A DNA stretch of 64,000 nt, from contig NZ_SUNB01000001.1 of NCBI RefSeq assembly GCF_007570825.1, forward strand, positions 1-64,000, given 5' to 3'. Below the pieces are notes generated by a model. That model was not told the DNA's origin, searched no databases, and saw only the letters and a list, made by a program, of their open reading frames with translations. Below, in pieces: positions 50,301 through 59,092 of the stretch. The stretch's first letter is position 1. Every line of letters starts with the position of its first letter. The translations under genes and the position numbers were made by a program. The stretch comes from Pleionea sediminis. Lineage in GTDB: Bacteria > Pseudomonadota > Gammaproteobacteria > Enterobacterales > Kangiellaceae.

Positions 50301-52784
50301 TTAACTTTCATTGAGTACTGCGATCGGAGGTAATGATAAAACCTTTCGATTACCAACACTGCCAGCTGGTACCACCATTAATAAACCCGCTAACGGCGCG
50401 CCAACCCATATCCACCAATGAAACTCTGGTGGCATTTTAAAAATAAAATGGTACAAGACAAAAGCCAATCCTTCCGTCGCCACTGCCGCCAGTCCACCAG
50501 ACAAAATACCTAACACCCAGTATTCAACAAGGGTTGTCTTGCGAACAAACGATCGACCCGCACCCAAAGTTTTCAATATGGCAGACTCGTACAATTTTTC
50601 ATCTAGTGTGGCGCGAGTCGTTGCAAATAAAACAGCAAGACCGGCTAAAATAACGAATACCAAAACAACTTCCACCGCCAATGAGGCTTTGTCGAGAACC
50701 TTTCTCACTTCATTTAAAATGACATCCAATTCAATTACAGATTGTGTTGGAAATTGTTCAACTAAGTCGTTGAGCAAAAGTTTTTGCTCAGGTGCCATAT
50801 AAAAGCTGGTTATATATGTGCTCGGCAAACTGTCCAGCGCACCCTCGTTAAAGATGACGTAAAAGTTAGGCTGAAAAGAGTCCCACTCAATTTCTCGTAT
50901 CGAAGTGATTTCTGCCGTTATTGCATCACTACCGACAGTGAATGTTAAAGAATCTCCCAATGATAACCCCAAGGCGCTCGCCATTCGATCTTCAACCGAG
51001 ATAACCGGCTTTGCCTGCGGCCCCATATCCCACTCACCCTCGATTAATTGGTTGGCTTCAGGGAATTCAGATGACCAAGTAAGATTAAGCTCGCGACGTA
51101 AAGAATTGTGCCCTCTCTCTCCTTCAGGAATCATTTCCTTTGGATCTTTCTCGTTAATTTGAGTGACGCGACCGCGAACCATTGGATAAACATCGGATGC
51201 TTTGATTTGCTGCTCTTCAAAGAATGTTTGCAGCGGCTTTACTTCTTCAGCTTGAATATTGACCAAGAAATGATTAGGCGCATCTTGCGGCAACTGTGCT
51301 TTCCAGTCTTCAATCAATTCATTGCGCAATAACAAAATCGTCAAAATAAGGGTTAGTGTTAAACCAAATGCTGAAATTTGAATAAGAGAAGCACTCTTGT
51401 GACGGTCCAAATGCTCAATACCAAACTTAACCGCAATGCTGCGCGACTTAGACCACCGTCGAGCAACTTTTAACAATCCATTGGCAGCAGCTAAACATAG
51501 CATGACCAAAACTCCGCCACCGACAATAACAGAAACGACCAGTTTCAGATTTTGCGCATACCAGTACAACACCAATGCCAAAGCCACTATCGCAAAACCG
51601 ATCGACACCCAGTTACTCACTTTTAACGGTTCTAAATCTCGTCGTAAAATGCGCATCGGTTGCACCGAACGAATACGTATTAAGGCCGGTAATGCAAAAC
51701 CAATCAACACGGTTAAACCGGTCACAATAGAAATCAAAAATGTCGTAGTTCGCGGTGGAGGAACTTGCTCCGGCAGCAAGTCGGCAAGGGAGACAATTAA
51801 GCCTTCATTGATAAAATAACCGGTTACACTCCCGATTAAGGCGCCAGTGAAACCACTCATCAATAAAACCAGACAAAAAACCGTTAACACCTGATTTTTT
51901 TTGAGTCCCATACATCGCAACAAAGCACTGTGATCAAAGTGACGATTAGCATATCGGTTAGCAGCAATAGCAATTGCGATACCGCCCAAGAGAAGACCTA
52001 ACACACCCGACAAATTAAGGTAATTTTTAGCCCGCCCCAGTGCTGAGCCTAACTGAGGAGCTCCCGACATTGCACCAAGTTTTCTTTGCGACGTGTTGAG
52101 TTCGTCACCAACCCAACTATCAAACGCTTTCAAATCCGATTCATCACCCGACAGCGCTAGTCGATAATTTAATCGGCTACCCGGTTGAACAACTTTAGTC
52201 GCAGCAACATCATTGCGATTCATCATAATGGTTGGAGAAAAATTAAAAAAACTAGAACCACCTGGCTCGGTAATAATGACCCCTGCAACAGTAAACTGAC
52301 TAACACCCAACTGAATTTGACCGCCAACTTCAACCGACAATAAATTTAATAGTCGGGGAGATAACCAAACGGTTCCCGGCTTGGGGGCGCCTTTGGTCTC
52401 TTCGCCCTCAGTAAAAGGTCGATCTGAAATTTTTAAATCACCCGCGAGAGGAAATGCATTATCAACTGCTCGCACTGATGACAGCTGGAATTTATCACCA
52501 GAAACCACAACACTTGAAAACCAAAGCAAATCCGATGTTTGTAGCCCGAGGGATTCGGCTTTCGCTTTAATCGACTCTTTAATCGGCCTAGGGCCCGAGA
52601 TAACTAAATCAGCACCTAAAACTTGAGACGCTTCTTTGGTCATGCCACGATCGATTCGATCCACCAATAAGGTGACCGCAGTCAATCCACCAATCGCCAC
52701 CCAAAGAGCAAAGATTAAAATCCGTAATTCGCCGCTTTTCCAATCACGCCAAAATAATTTCCAGGCCAATGAAAAACTAAGCAT
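50301..52784 (-). CDS. ybbP: FtsX-family ABC transporter permease, YbbP-like
   Basis: An 827-residue membrane protein. ATG 52784 is chosen because GGAGG lies 6 nt upstream; it overlaps the stop of the ATPase gene by 8 bp, a translational-coupling arrangement. It has one N-terminal membrane helix (about 20-42), a large periplasmic domain, a first FtsX-type helix cluster (about 255-450, including V-L-G-L-L-L-G-G-I-A-I-A-I), a second large soluble domain and a C-terminal cluster of helices (about 680-800). Length and layout match YbbP, the partner of YbbA next to tesA in Enterobacteria. Such systems often move lipids or act mechanically on envelope components; the substrate is unknown. Confidence 0.9.
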   Translation of the reverse strand: MLSFSLAWKLFWRDWKSGELRILIFALWVAIGGLTAVTLLVDRIDRGMTKEASQVLGADLVISGPRPIKESIKAKAESLGLQTSDLLWFSSVVVSGDKFQLSSVRAVDNAFPLAGDLKISDRPFTEGEETKGAPKPGTVWLSPRLLNLLSVEVGGQIQLGVSQFTVAGVIITEPGGSSFFNFSPTIMMNRNDVAATKVVQPGSRLNYRLALSGDESDLKAFDSWVGDELNTSQRKLGAMSGAPQLGSALGRAKNYLNLSGVLGLLLGGIAIAIAANRYANRHFDHSALLRCMGLKKNQVLTVFCLVLLMSGFTGALIGSVTGYFINEGLIVSLADLLPEQVPPPRTTTFLISIVTGLTVLIGFALPALIRIRSVQPMRILRRDLEPLKVSNWVSIGFAIVALALVLYWYAQNLKLVVSVIVGGGVLVMLCLAAANGLLKVARRWSKSRSIAVKFGIEHLDRHKSASLIQISAFGLTLTLILTILLLRNELIEDWKAQLPQDAPNHFLVNIQAEEVKPLQTFFEEQQIKASDVYPMVRGRVTQINEKDPKEMIPEGERGHNSLRRELNLTWSSEFPEANQLIEGEWDMGPQAKPVISVEDRMASALGLSLGDSLTFTVGSDAITAEITSIREIEWDSFQPNFYVIFNEGALDSLPSTYITSFYMAPEQKLLLNDLVEQFPTQSVIELDVILNEVRKVLDKASLAVEVVLVFVILAGLAVLFATTRATLDEKLYESAILKTLGAGRSFVRKTTLVEYWVLGILSGGLAAVATEGLAFVLYHFIFKMPPEFHWWIWVGAPLAGLLMVVPAGSVGNRKVLSLPPIAVLNES

Positions 52785-53490
52785 CGGTCGCCTCCGATGC
52801 TTTCTTATCGTTCTCTGAATCACGTAACGAATCGCGAATCAATTGCCCCGCTGACAACTCAAGTTGACGGTCACATCGGTCCGCCAGCTTAAGATCGTGT
52901 GTTACCAGTACAAGAGTGGTTCCTTTTGATTGATTCAATTCGAACAATAACTCAATAATATTTTGACCCGTTTTCGTATCTAAGTTGCCCGTCGGTTCAT
53001 CGGCAAACAGTATCGATGGCTCTGCGGCAAATGCTCGAGCAATCGCAACACGTTGTTGCTCGCCACCACTCATTTGATTGGGATAATGATCGACTCGGTC
53101 GCCCAGTCCAACCCGCTCCAGTAGTTTCTTCGCTTCGTCATAAGCACCTTTCCCATTTTTAATCTCAAGTGGTAAAGCAACGTTCTCGAGAGCCGTTAAA
53201 GTTGTTAATAAATGAAAAGATTGGAAAACAAAGCCGACATTCTGCGCTCGAAATTGAGCTCGAGCGTCTTCATCCAATTGTGTGATGTCTTGACCAGAAA
53301 GAATGACCGAACCAGACGTCGGCGCATCCAATCCTGCCATCAAACTCAATAACGTCGACTTTCCTGAGCCAGAAGCGCCAACAATGGCAACGGACTCTCC
53401 AGAATCCACTTGGAACTCAATGTCGTTTAATATGGTAAGCTCACCAGAGTGAGTTGCTACTTGTTTTGTTAATTGTGTCACTGATAGCAT
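52777..53490 (-). CDS. ybbA: ABC transporter ATP-binding protein, YbbA/LolD-like
   Basis: A 237-residue ATPase of the MacB/LolD class. It has Walker [10 protein letters not shown] at 38-46, Q-loop Gln90, signature S-G-G-E-Q-Q at 141-146, Walker B I-L-F-A-D-E at 160-165 and H-loop His198. The family trait V-F-Q-S-F-H-L-L-x-x-L-x-A-x-E-N-V is present at about 88-104. It powers the permease encoded by the overlapping downstream gene. It is divergent from tesA across 39 bp, the same gene order as in E. coli, which supports the assignment over LolD proper. Confidence 0.93.
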   Translation of the reverse strand: MLSVTQLTKQVATHSGELTILNDIEFQVDSGESVAIVGASGSGKSTLLSLMAGLDAPTSGSVILSGQDITQLDEDARAQFRAQNVGFVFQSFHLLTTLTALENVALPLEIKNGKGAYDEAKKLLERVGLGDRVDHYPNQMSGGEQQRVAIARAFAAEPSILFADEPTGNLDTKTGQNIIELLFELNQSKGTTLVLVTHDLKLADRCDRQLELSAGQLIRDSLRDSENDKKASEATDA

Positions 53491-53529
53491 AATTATCTCT
53501 AGAAACCGATTACTTAGTTATAAGGGTAC

Positions 53530-54159
53530 ATGAAAATGAAAAAAGCGTTGAGTCACATTTTGTTAATGCTTATGTCACTGTATACGCTCGCAGGTGCCAG
53601 TCAGACCCTTTTAATTGTGGGTGACAGTTTGAGTGCATCCTACAATATCCCATTGGAAAAAGGCTGGGTTCCACTGTTAGAAAAGCGAATCCATGAAAAA
53701 TACCCAGGAATCTCTGTCGTCAATGCGAGTATTAGCGGCGAAACGACCGGTAATGCACTAAAAAGACTACCTGACATTTTGGATAAACATCAACCTGAAA
53801 TTGTCGTCATAGAATTGGGTGGAAATGATGGCTTGAGAGGTTTTCAGCTACCCAGCATTAAAGACAATCTCAACCAAATGATTTCCATGGCAAAAAATCA
53901 GGGTGCTACTGTTGTTTTAACGGGCATTCATATACCTCCGAATTATGGTCCAGCATACACGCAAATTTTTTACAAAGCTTACAAAGAATTGGCAGAAAAA
54001 CACGAAACGATATTCGTCCCATTTATTTTAAAAGGGGTCGGCGACAATCCTGAGTTGATGCAAGCCGATGGTGTTCACCCAACAGCTGAGGCGCAACCAA
54101 AGGTCTTAGAAAATATGTGGCCCTATATTAAAAAAGCCATCGAGCAACAAACAAATTAA
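53530..54159 (+). CDS. tesA: Arylesterase / acyl-CoA thioesterase I, TesA-like SGNH hydrolase
   Basis: A 209-residue periplasmic hydrolase with an N-terminal signal peptide (about residues 1-24, cleavage near G-A-S). The SGNH blocks are all present: GDSLS with nucleophile Ser33, the block II glycine Gly70 (I-S-G-E-T-T), G-G-N-D at 97-100 and D-G-V-H-P with Asp180 and His183. Family members cleave acyl esters and thioesters and have lysophospholipase activity. AAGGG precedes ATG 53530; a second ATG two codons in is also possible. It is divergent from ybbA and ends in a strong terminator. Confidence 0.95.
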   Translation: MKMKKALSHILLMLMSLYTLAGASQTLLIVGDSLSASYNIPLEKGWVPLLEKRIHEKYPGISVVNASISGETTGNALKRLPDILDKHQPEIVVIELGGNDGLRGFQLPSIKDNLNQMISMAKNQGATVVLTGIHIPPNYGPAYTQIFYKAYKELAEKHETIFVPFILKGVGDNPELMQADGVHPTAEAQPKVLENMWPYIKKAIEQQTN

Positions 54160-54166
54160 GCGAAAG

Positions 54167-54194
54167 AAAAAAGCCAGCAAACGCTGGCTTTTTT
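54167..54194. terminator. Bidirectional terminator between tesA and argD
   Basis: AAAAAAGCCAGC and GCTGGCTTTTTT form a 12-bp stem with a 4-nt AAAC loop. The arms give a U-run in both directions, so it can end tesA (rightward) and the convergent argD (leftward, stop at 54216). Confidence 0.9.
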
Positions 54195-54215
54195 AAATTG
54201 AAATCCAATAATTGA

Positions 54216-55421
54216 TCAAGCAACGACTTGTGCAACACCACGCTCTAACGCAGCCAGGCCTTGCTCCATCTCATCGTCGGTAATCAATAAAGATGGTGCC
54301 ATACGTAAGACATTAGGTCCCGCCATTAATATCAGTGCACCTTCCGCCAAGGTCGCATTCATAAAGTCTCGAGCACGACCTTGGAAACTTTCATTTAACG
54401 CAGCACCGATTAACAATCCTCGACCACGAATTTCAGAGAAACAATTGTATTTATCATTAATTTGATTCAAACGAGCCTTAAATTTTTCGTGACGCTCAAC
54501 GACACCGTCAAGAACTTCAGGAGTATTAATCACATCAAATACTTTGCTCGCTACAGCACAGCCCAAAGGGTTTCCTCCGTAGGTACTACCATGAGTCCCA
54601 ACAACAAAACTTTTCGCAACTTTATCCGTAGTTAACATCGCGCCTATTGGAAAACCGCCACCTAAAGCTTTAGCAGAGGATAAAATATCAGGCGTCACAC
54701 TGGTGTGCATATACGCGTAGAGTTTACCGGTACGTCCCATACCCGTTTGCACTTCATCAAAAACCAACAGTGCATTATGCTTATCACATAAATCTCTAAC
54801 GCCTTGTACGAATTCATTATCGGGTACGATAATGCCACCCTCACCTTGCAATGGTTCCATAACGACAGCACAGGTTTTGTCAGAAATAACTTCTTTTAAC
54901 GCTTCAAGGTTATTGTATTCTACGTGTTTTATGCCGCCTGGTAATGGCTCAAATCCTTTCGTATATTTTTCTTGCCCACCAACACTCACGGTAAATAATG
55001 TTCGACCATGAAAACCTTGGTAAAAGGCAATGATTTCGTTTTTCTCTTCGCCAAAATTATCTTTCGCATATTTTCGAGCAAGCTTAAACGCAGCTTCATT
55101 GGCCTCTCCACCAGAATTAGCAAAAAATACTTTTTCTGCAAAAGTCGAGTCTATTAATTTTTGCGCCAATTCTAACGCGGGCTTATTCGTAAAAACATTA
55201 CTCATGTGCCAAAGTTTTTGCGCTTGCTCATTAAGCGCACTCACCATTGCCGGATGACAATGTCCTAACGCATTAACCGCAATACCACCCGCCATGTCGA
55301 TGTATTCTTTTCCCTCTGTATCCCAAAGCTTACTGCCTTCACCTTTTTCCGGGATCATTTGCATTGGAGAATAATTAGGAACCATAACTTGGTCGAATGT
55401 TTCGCGAGAAATATTACTCAT
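54216..55421 (-). CDS. argD: Acetylornithine / succinylornithine aminotransferase
   Basis: A 401-residue class III PLP transaminase. The PLP lysine is Lys251 in S-S-A-K-A-L-G-G-G, with Asp222 in V-F-D-E-V-Q-T-G and the phosphate-binding N-S-G-G-E-A-N-E at 102-109. In arginine synthesis it forms N-acetylornithine; family members (ArgD/AstC) also act on N-succinylornithine in catabolism. It is divergent from astA and no separate astC is visible in this window, so a dual role is likely (inference). Two ARG-box-like sites lie about 130-170 bp upstream. The symbol astC would be equally defensible. Confidence 0.93.
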   Translation of the reverse strand: MSNISRETFDQVMVPNYSPMQMIPEKGEGSKLWDTEGKEYIDMAGGIAVNALGHCHPAMVSALNEQAQKLWHMSNVFTNKPALELAQKLIDSTFAEKVFFANSGGEANEAAFKLARKYAKDNFGEEKNEIIAFYQGFHGRTLFTVSVGGQEKYTKGFEPLPGGIKHVEYNNLEALKEVISDKTCAVVMEPLQGEGGIIVPDNEFVQGVRDLCDKHNALLVFDEVQTGMGRTGKLYAYMHTSVTPDILSSAKALGGGFPIGAMLTTDKVAKSFVVGTHGSTYGGNPLGCAVASKVFDVINTPEVLDGVVERHEKFKARLNQINDKYNCFSEIRGRGLLIGAALNESFQGRARDFMNATLAEGALILMAGPNVLRMAPSLLITDDEMEQGLAALERGVAQVVA

Positions 55422-55552
55422 TTTGTTTTACCTGTTCATTAATTTGTGGCCCGAAATCATGAGCCCAATAAATTGACTGTATCCAGCTTAATAATAGCCT
55501 TAATAACTGATTATGTTCGCGGTTTTAAAACGAGATTTCCACCCTTTTTCCA

Positions 55553-55592
55553 GAAAAATATTTATTCACTCTTTGACGTATAATTATTCAAT
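55553..55592. promoter_or_regulatory. Two tandem ARG-box-like operators (ArgR)
   Basis: Boxes at 55,553-55,570 and 55,575-55,592 each match 8 of the 10 conserved positions of the E. coli ARG consensus (TGAAT-4W-ATTCA): AAAAT-ATTT-ATTCA and CGTAT-AATT-ATTCA, both with a perfect right half and AT-only centre. They are separated by 4 bp, so their centres are 22 bp apart, close to the usual paired arrangement bound by an ArgR hexamer. Their position between argD and astA suggests arginine control of both genes. Confidence 0.55.
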
Positions 55593-55604
55593 AAAAATAA
55601 GCAC

Positions 55605-55634
55605 TTAACGAACGTCTTTATTTTTGTCTATAAT
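55605..55634 (+). promoter_or_regulatory. Candidate sigma-70 promoter for astA
   Basis: TTAACG (4 of 6) at 55,605-55,610, an 18-bp spacer and a perfect TATAAT at 55,629-55,634 point toward astA, giving a leader of about 200 nt. It lies 13 bp downstream of the ARG-box pair, a position compatible with either activation or repression by ArgR. Confidence 0.45.
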
Positions 55635-55843
55635 GTCTCACTCTACGATTTAAAGCCGAAGTTTTATGCCTTTTTGGAACCCAAACTTTCCAAAAAAATA
55701 ATCATGAATTACAAGAAGTTAGGTGTCCGAAGGCGCAATACCAACATTAACCTTGTGTATTTATAATGTACAGTCGGTTAAACACTATTTTGACTCGGAT
55801 TTTTTGATAAAGCTCGGATATTTGCATAGGAGTAATGCCAGTA

Positions 55844-56860
55844 ATGATGGTTTTTCGACCCGTCGCGCAGAGTGATGCACAACAAATTGCCGACTTGGCT
55901 CAACTTACGGGAACCGGTCTGACTACACTCCCTAAAGATTTGGATAAAGTGAAAGAGAAAATTGACTTGTCCATTCAATCCTTTAATAAATCCGTTGATC
56001 ACCCAGGTCCAGAATACTATTTGTTTGTTCTTGAAAATACCGAAACAAAAGAAATTATGGGGACTTCAGGACTTGCTGCAGCAGTCGGCCTGGAGCAACC
56101 ATTTTATACTTACAAAGTTGGGACAACAGTTCATGCCAGCCCCAAACTCGGCATCCATAAAACGATTCCTACTTTAATTCTCGGTCACGATTACACCGGA
56201 ACAACAGAAATCTGTACATTGTTTTTATCGCCGAAACATCGCGGAGGTGGTGCAGGAAAGCTTTTATCGAAAGGCCGATTTTTATTTATGGCGACTCACC
56301 AGGAAAGATTTGCAAAAAAAGTTATTGCCGAAATGCGTGGCTATTCGAATGACGATGGTGTATCACCTTTTTGGGAAAGTTTAGGACGCCACTTTTTTGA
56401 TATGGACTTTGATGACGCCGACACCATTAGTGGCGAAGAAACCAATGAATTTATTGCAGAGCTGATGCCTAAATATCCCGTGTATGTACCTTTACTTTCG
56501 GAAGAAGCTCAAAAAGTCATTGGCAAAGTTCATCCAGATACCGAGCCAGCTCTCGACTTACTAAAAAAAGAAGGCTTTCGCTATCGCGGGTATGTTGATA
56601 TTTTTGATGCTGGTCCAACGATTGAAACAAAACCAGAGAACATTGACACCATTAAACGCTCAGCAGATTACGAGCTATCGGCGATATCCGATATAAAAGC
56701 TGACGACTTATATCTGGTTGCAAACACTCAATCAACCAATTACCGATGCGTTCTCGCGAAAGTTAGCATTAAAGATAAAAAAATAGCGCTGGAGAAGACT
56801 TCGGTCGATGCTTTAGGTTTGAATCTGGGAGACAGAGTTCTAGCAACAAAACTCAGTTAA
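55844..56860 (+). CDS. astA: Arginine N-succinyltransferase
   Basis: A 338-residue enzyme, first step of the AST pathway: succinyl-CoA plus arginine gives N2-succinylarginine. I start at ATG 55844, reading M-M-V-F-R-P-V, because AstA proteins begin in just this way and AGGAG lies 11 nt upstream; the ATG at 55835 is only 2 nt from that AGGAG. Family blocks include T-G-x-G-L-T-T-L-P, the V-G-T-x-V-H-A-S strand, E-I-C-T-L-F-L-S-P-K-x-R, E-M-R-G-Y and H-P-D-T-x-P-A-x-x-L-L-x-x-E-G-F. It is convergent with the GIY-YIG gene, the two stops sharing the 4 bases 56,857-56,860. Confidence 0.96.
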   Translation: MMVFRPVAQSDAQQIADLAQLTGTGLTTLPKDLDKVKEKIDLSIQSFNKSVDHPGPEYYLFVLENTETKEIMGTSGLAAAVGLEQPFYTYKVGTTVHASPKLGIHKTIPTLILGHDYTGTTEICTLFLSPKHRGGGAGKLLSKGRFLFMATHQERFAKKVIAEMRGYSNDDGVSPFWESLGRHFFDMDFDDADTISGEETNEFIAELMPKYPVYVPLLSEEAQKVIGKVHPDTEPALDLLKKEGFRYRGYVDIFDAGPTIETKPENIDTIKRSADYELSAISDIKADDLYLVANTQSTNYRCVLAKVSIKDKKIALEKTSVDALGLNLGDRVLATKLS

Positions 56861-57123
56861 AAAGCATCCAAAGAATTTTGGTTTGCGACTAAAATCTCCT
56901 TTTCCTTCTTTGAAAGGCGTTTGATCGTAATTTCTCTTTTGAGAGCCAAGCTACGATCAGCCACCTCCTCTTGATAAACAACAGAACAAGGCGAACGACT
57001 AAAAAAATACTTCGCCCCTTTCTTTGTTTGGTGTTGTTTAAACCTGCGCGTAACATCGGTTGTGACTCCAGTGTAAAGCGAATCATCATCACAACGTATT
57101 ATATAAACAAACCAAGATTGCAT
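56857..57123 (-). CDS. Small GIY-YIG domain protein (YhbQ/UPF0213-like)
   Basis: An 88-residue single-domain protein. V-Y-I-I-R-C at 6-11 and Y-T-G-V-T at 17-21 form the GIY-YIG core, followed by R-R-F-K-Q-H with the conserved arginine and Tyr50-Glu52 near the catalytic-glutamate region. Such proteins are predicted nucleases of uncertain function. It is the last gene of the astE-argC-argB unit, 15 bp after argB, with no obvious ribosome site, so it may be translated by coupling. A link with arginine metabolism is not expected from the family. Confidence 0.85.
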   Translation of the reverse strand: MQSWFVYIIRCDDDSLYTGVTTDVTRRFKQHQTKKGAKYFFSRSPCSVVYQEEVADRSLALKREITIKRLSKKEKEILVANQNSLDAF

Positions 57124-57138
57124 TTTAACTTTAAAAAC

Positions 57139-57978
57139 TCAGTTATCTTTGTGAATAACCGTTCCGTATTTGCCTTGATGTTGTACCACCGACATAAAAG
57201 CACCAGGCTCTCTACCAGAAACAATAGCAATTGAGCCAACGCCTTCATCCAAAAGAGTTATCGCTTCTTCCACTTTAGGAATCATGCCACCTTGAATAAT
57301 TCCCGACTCAATAAGAGACGACGCACTTTTTGGAGTAATTGACTCAATTCTCGTCTCGGGTTTTGCCAGGTCTTCAAATACCGCACCCACTTGGGTAGTG
57401 AGCAATAACAAGTCGGCTTTAAGTGCTTTAGCAATTTGGACCACGGTTGTATCGGCATTAATATTAAAAATCCGTCCCGAGGATTCCATCCCCAAAGTTG
57501 CAATAACAGGTACAATGCCCAAAGATAAAATCCCACTGAGTAAAGCACCATTTATCGAAGTCACATCACCGACTTCACCAAAGTCAACAGGATCGGGACC
57601 CGCACCAGACATAACTCGAGGCGGTCGTTTTACCGCTTCAACCAAACGCCCAGATGCGCCATGAAAACCAAAAGCATTAACACCAACGCTTTGCAATAAC
57701 GATGTTAAATCCACGTTAACTTCGCCTGCAATGGCTTGCTTAACGACGGTAAGATCATCCTCACTGGTAACGCGACGACCGGCAACTTTAACCGGTGTCA
57801 TTCCCAGCTGTTCTTGCAGTCGATTGGTTTGTGGTCCGCCACCATGAAGTAAAACAACTTGCCAACCATGCTCTTGTAATGACTTTACATTACTGGCCAA
57901 ACCTTGTTTTTCAGCTGGGTCGAGTAGCACATCTCCACCCACCTTGATCACTGCTAACGGACTCGATTGTTCGCCCAT
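57139..57978 (-). CDS. argB: Acetylglutamate kinase
   Basis: A 279-residue amino-acid kinase that phosphorylates N-acetylglutamate, the second step of arginine synthesis. I-K-V-G-G-D with Lys12, H-G-G-G-P at 45-49, the A-G-R-R-V-T substrate segment at 66-71 and F-N-I-N-A-D at 171-176 are canonical. The C-terminal G-G-M-I-P-K segment is also present. GGGAG precedes ATG 57978 at 7 nt. The N-terminal extension typical of arginine-inhibited hexameric kinases is absent, so feedback control by arginine is uncertain. It lies 18 bp after argC. Confidence 0.95.
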   Translation of the reverse strand: MGEQSSPLAVIKVGGDVLLDPAEKQGLASNVKSLQEHGWQVVLLHGGGPQTNRLQEQLGMTPVKVAGRRVTSEDDLTVVKQAIAGEVNVDLTSLLQSVGVNAFGFHGASGRLVEAVKRPPRVMSGAGPDPVDFGEVGDVTSINGALLSGILSLGIVPVIATLGMESSGRIFNINADTTVVQIAKALKADLLLLTTQVGAVFEDLAKPETRIESITPKSASSLIESGIIQGGMIPKVEEAITLLDEGVGSIAIVSGREPGAFMSVVQHQGKYGTVIHKDN

Positions 57979-57996
57979 TCATTCACTCCCATTAAT

Positions 57997-59055
57997 CTAT
58001 GGCCACATTCCTGGATTATCTAATCCAAAGTGCATTGGTTTACCCGTCATAATATTAAAACTTTGAATTGCCTGGCCGGCACCACCTTTGATGAGATTAT
58101 CAATCGCAGAGGTACAACATAGCGTTTTAACACCTGTCTCTTCATCAATGCGAACGGTGATCCCTATTTCAACTCGAGCAGTTCCAGCAACTGCAACCAC
58201 TTCAGGCGAAACTCCAATCGGCATCACTGTAACCAACTTATGATCTTGATAGTACTCTTCATAGATTTTTTGAATCGATTCCGCGCTGTGACCATCCGGC
58301 AAATCTAATTGCGATACCGCTAATATTCCTCGGACCAAAGGTGCAGAAACCGGTACAAAATCGAGCGCAATACTATCACCACCGGCTGTTTTTAATGTTT
58401 GAATAATTTCCGAACGATGTTGATGGTGTAATGTTTTGTAAGTCTTCAGATTATTGACTCGGATTGCATGATGAGTTCCCGCTTGCGGTTTTACACCGGA
58501 ACCTGATGATCCTGTCATAGAAACGTTTCGAACATTGACATTCTTTAACAGCCCAGCATTCGCCAATGGCAATAACCCCATAGCAATTCCCGTCGCAAAG
58601 CAACCAGGACTTGCAACGTGCTGCGCAGATTTAATTTGTTTCTCATTTAATTCTGGCATTCCATACACAAAGGTACCTAAACGATCAGGACAAGGATGCT
58701 CTGGCGCATAATCTCTTAAATAATCGTCAAGATTACTCAAGCGAAAATCACCACTTAGGTCGATGATACGAACATCCAAATCAAACAATTCCATTGCCAC
58801 TTTTGCTGTAATAATATGTGGCATCGCCAGAAAGACAATATCAGCTCCTTCCGCGCACTCTTTTGGAGAGATATCTTCCAACACCACATCATCATAACCG
58901 ACCAATGCTCGATGTACTTTGCTAATTGGTTCTCCAATGTAATCTTTGCTCGACACTCTTAAGAGTTCGACATCATCTCGAACTAACAAGTGACGAAGGA
59001 TTTCCGCGGAACCATAACCAGCACCACCAATAATCGAAACTTTAATTTTACTCAT
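57997..59055 (-). CDS. argC: N-acetyl-gamma-glutamyl-phosphate reductase
   Basis: A 352-residue NADPH-dependent reductase making N-acetylglutamate semialdehyde. The nucleotide-binding start G-G-A-G-Y-G-S-A-E (10-18), the catalytic Cys152 in A-S-P-G-C-F-A-T-G and the G-S-S-G-S-G-x-K-P motif are clear. AGGAG lies 5 nt before ATG 59055. It sits between astE and argB in one leftward unit, so a biosynthetic gene follows a catabolic one. The pathway counterpart in catabolism, astD (which runs the analogous step in reverse), is not in the window. Confidence 0.96.
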   Translation of the reverse strand: MSKIKVSIIGGAGYGSAEILRHLLVRDDVELLRVSSKDYIGEPISKVHRALVGYDDVVLEDISPKECAEGADIVFLAMPHIITAKVAMELFDLDVRIIDLSGDFRLSNLDDYLRDYAPEHPCPDRLGTFVYGMPELNEKQIKSAQHVASPGCFATGIAMGLLPLANAGLLKNVNVRNVSMTGSSGSGVKPQAGTHHAIRVNNLKTYKTLHHQHRSEIIQTLKTAGGDSIALDFVPVSAPLVRGILAVSQLDLPDGHSAESIQKIYEEYYQDHKLVTVMPIGVSPEVVAVAGTARVEIGITVRIDEETGVKTLCCTSAIDNLIKGGAGQAIQSFNIMTGKPMHFGLDNPGMWP

Positions 59056-59092
59056 GATATCTCCTATTACTAATTCGGTTTCGCCAACTCAC

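Larger units (their letters stand above)
55422..55843. other. 422-bp divergent regulatory region between argD and astA
   Basis: The region holds two tandem ARG-box-like operators and a good rightward sigma-70 promoter (both listed separately), plus a second TATAAT at 55,762-55,767 with a poor -35. GTTTTAAAAC at 55,522-55,531 is a perfect palindrome. In the astA leader a tiny frame, M-P-F-W-N-P-N-F-P-K-K (55,666-55,701), overlaps a 9-bp stem-loop (55,671-55,696). I cannot show that it is translated. Confidence 0.6.

Noticed and set aside
52785-52823. Longer start for the ybbP-like permease 39 bp upstream
   Set aside because: ATG 52784 has a textbook GGAGG at 6 nt and gives the usual N terminus of the family; the extension lies inside the ATPase gene.
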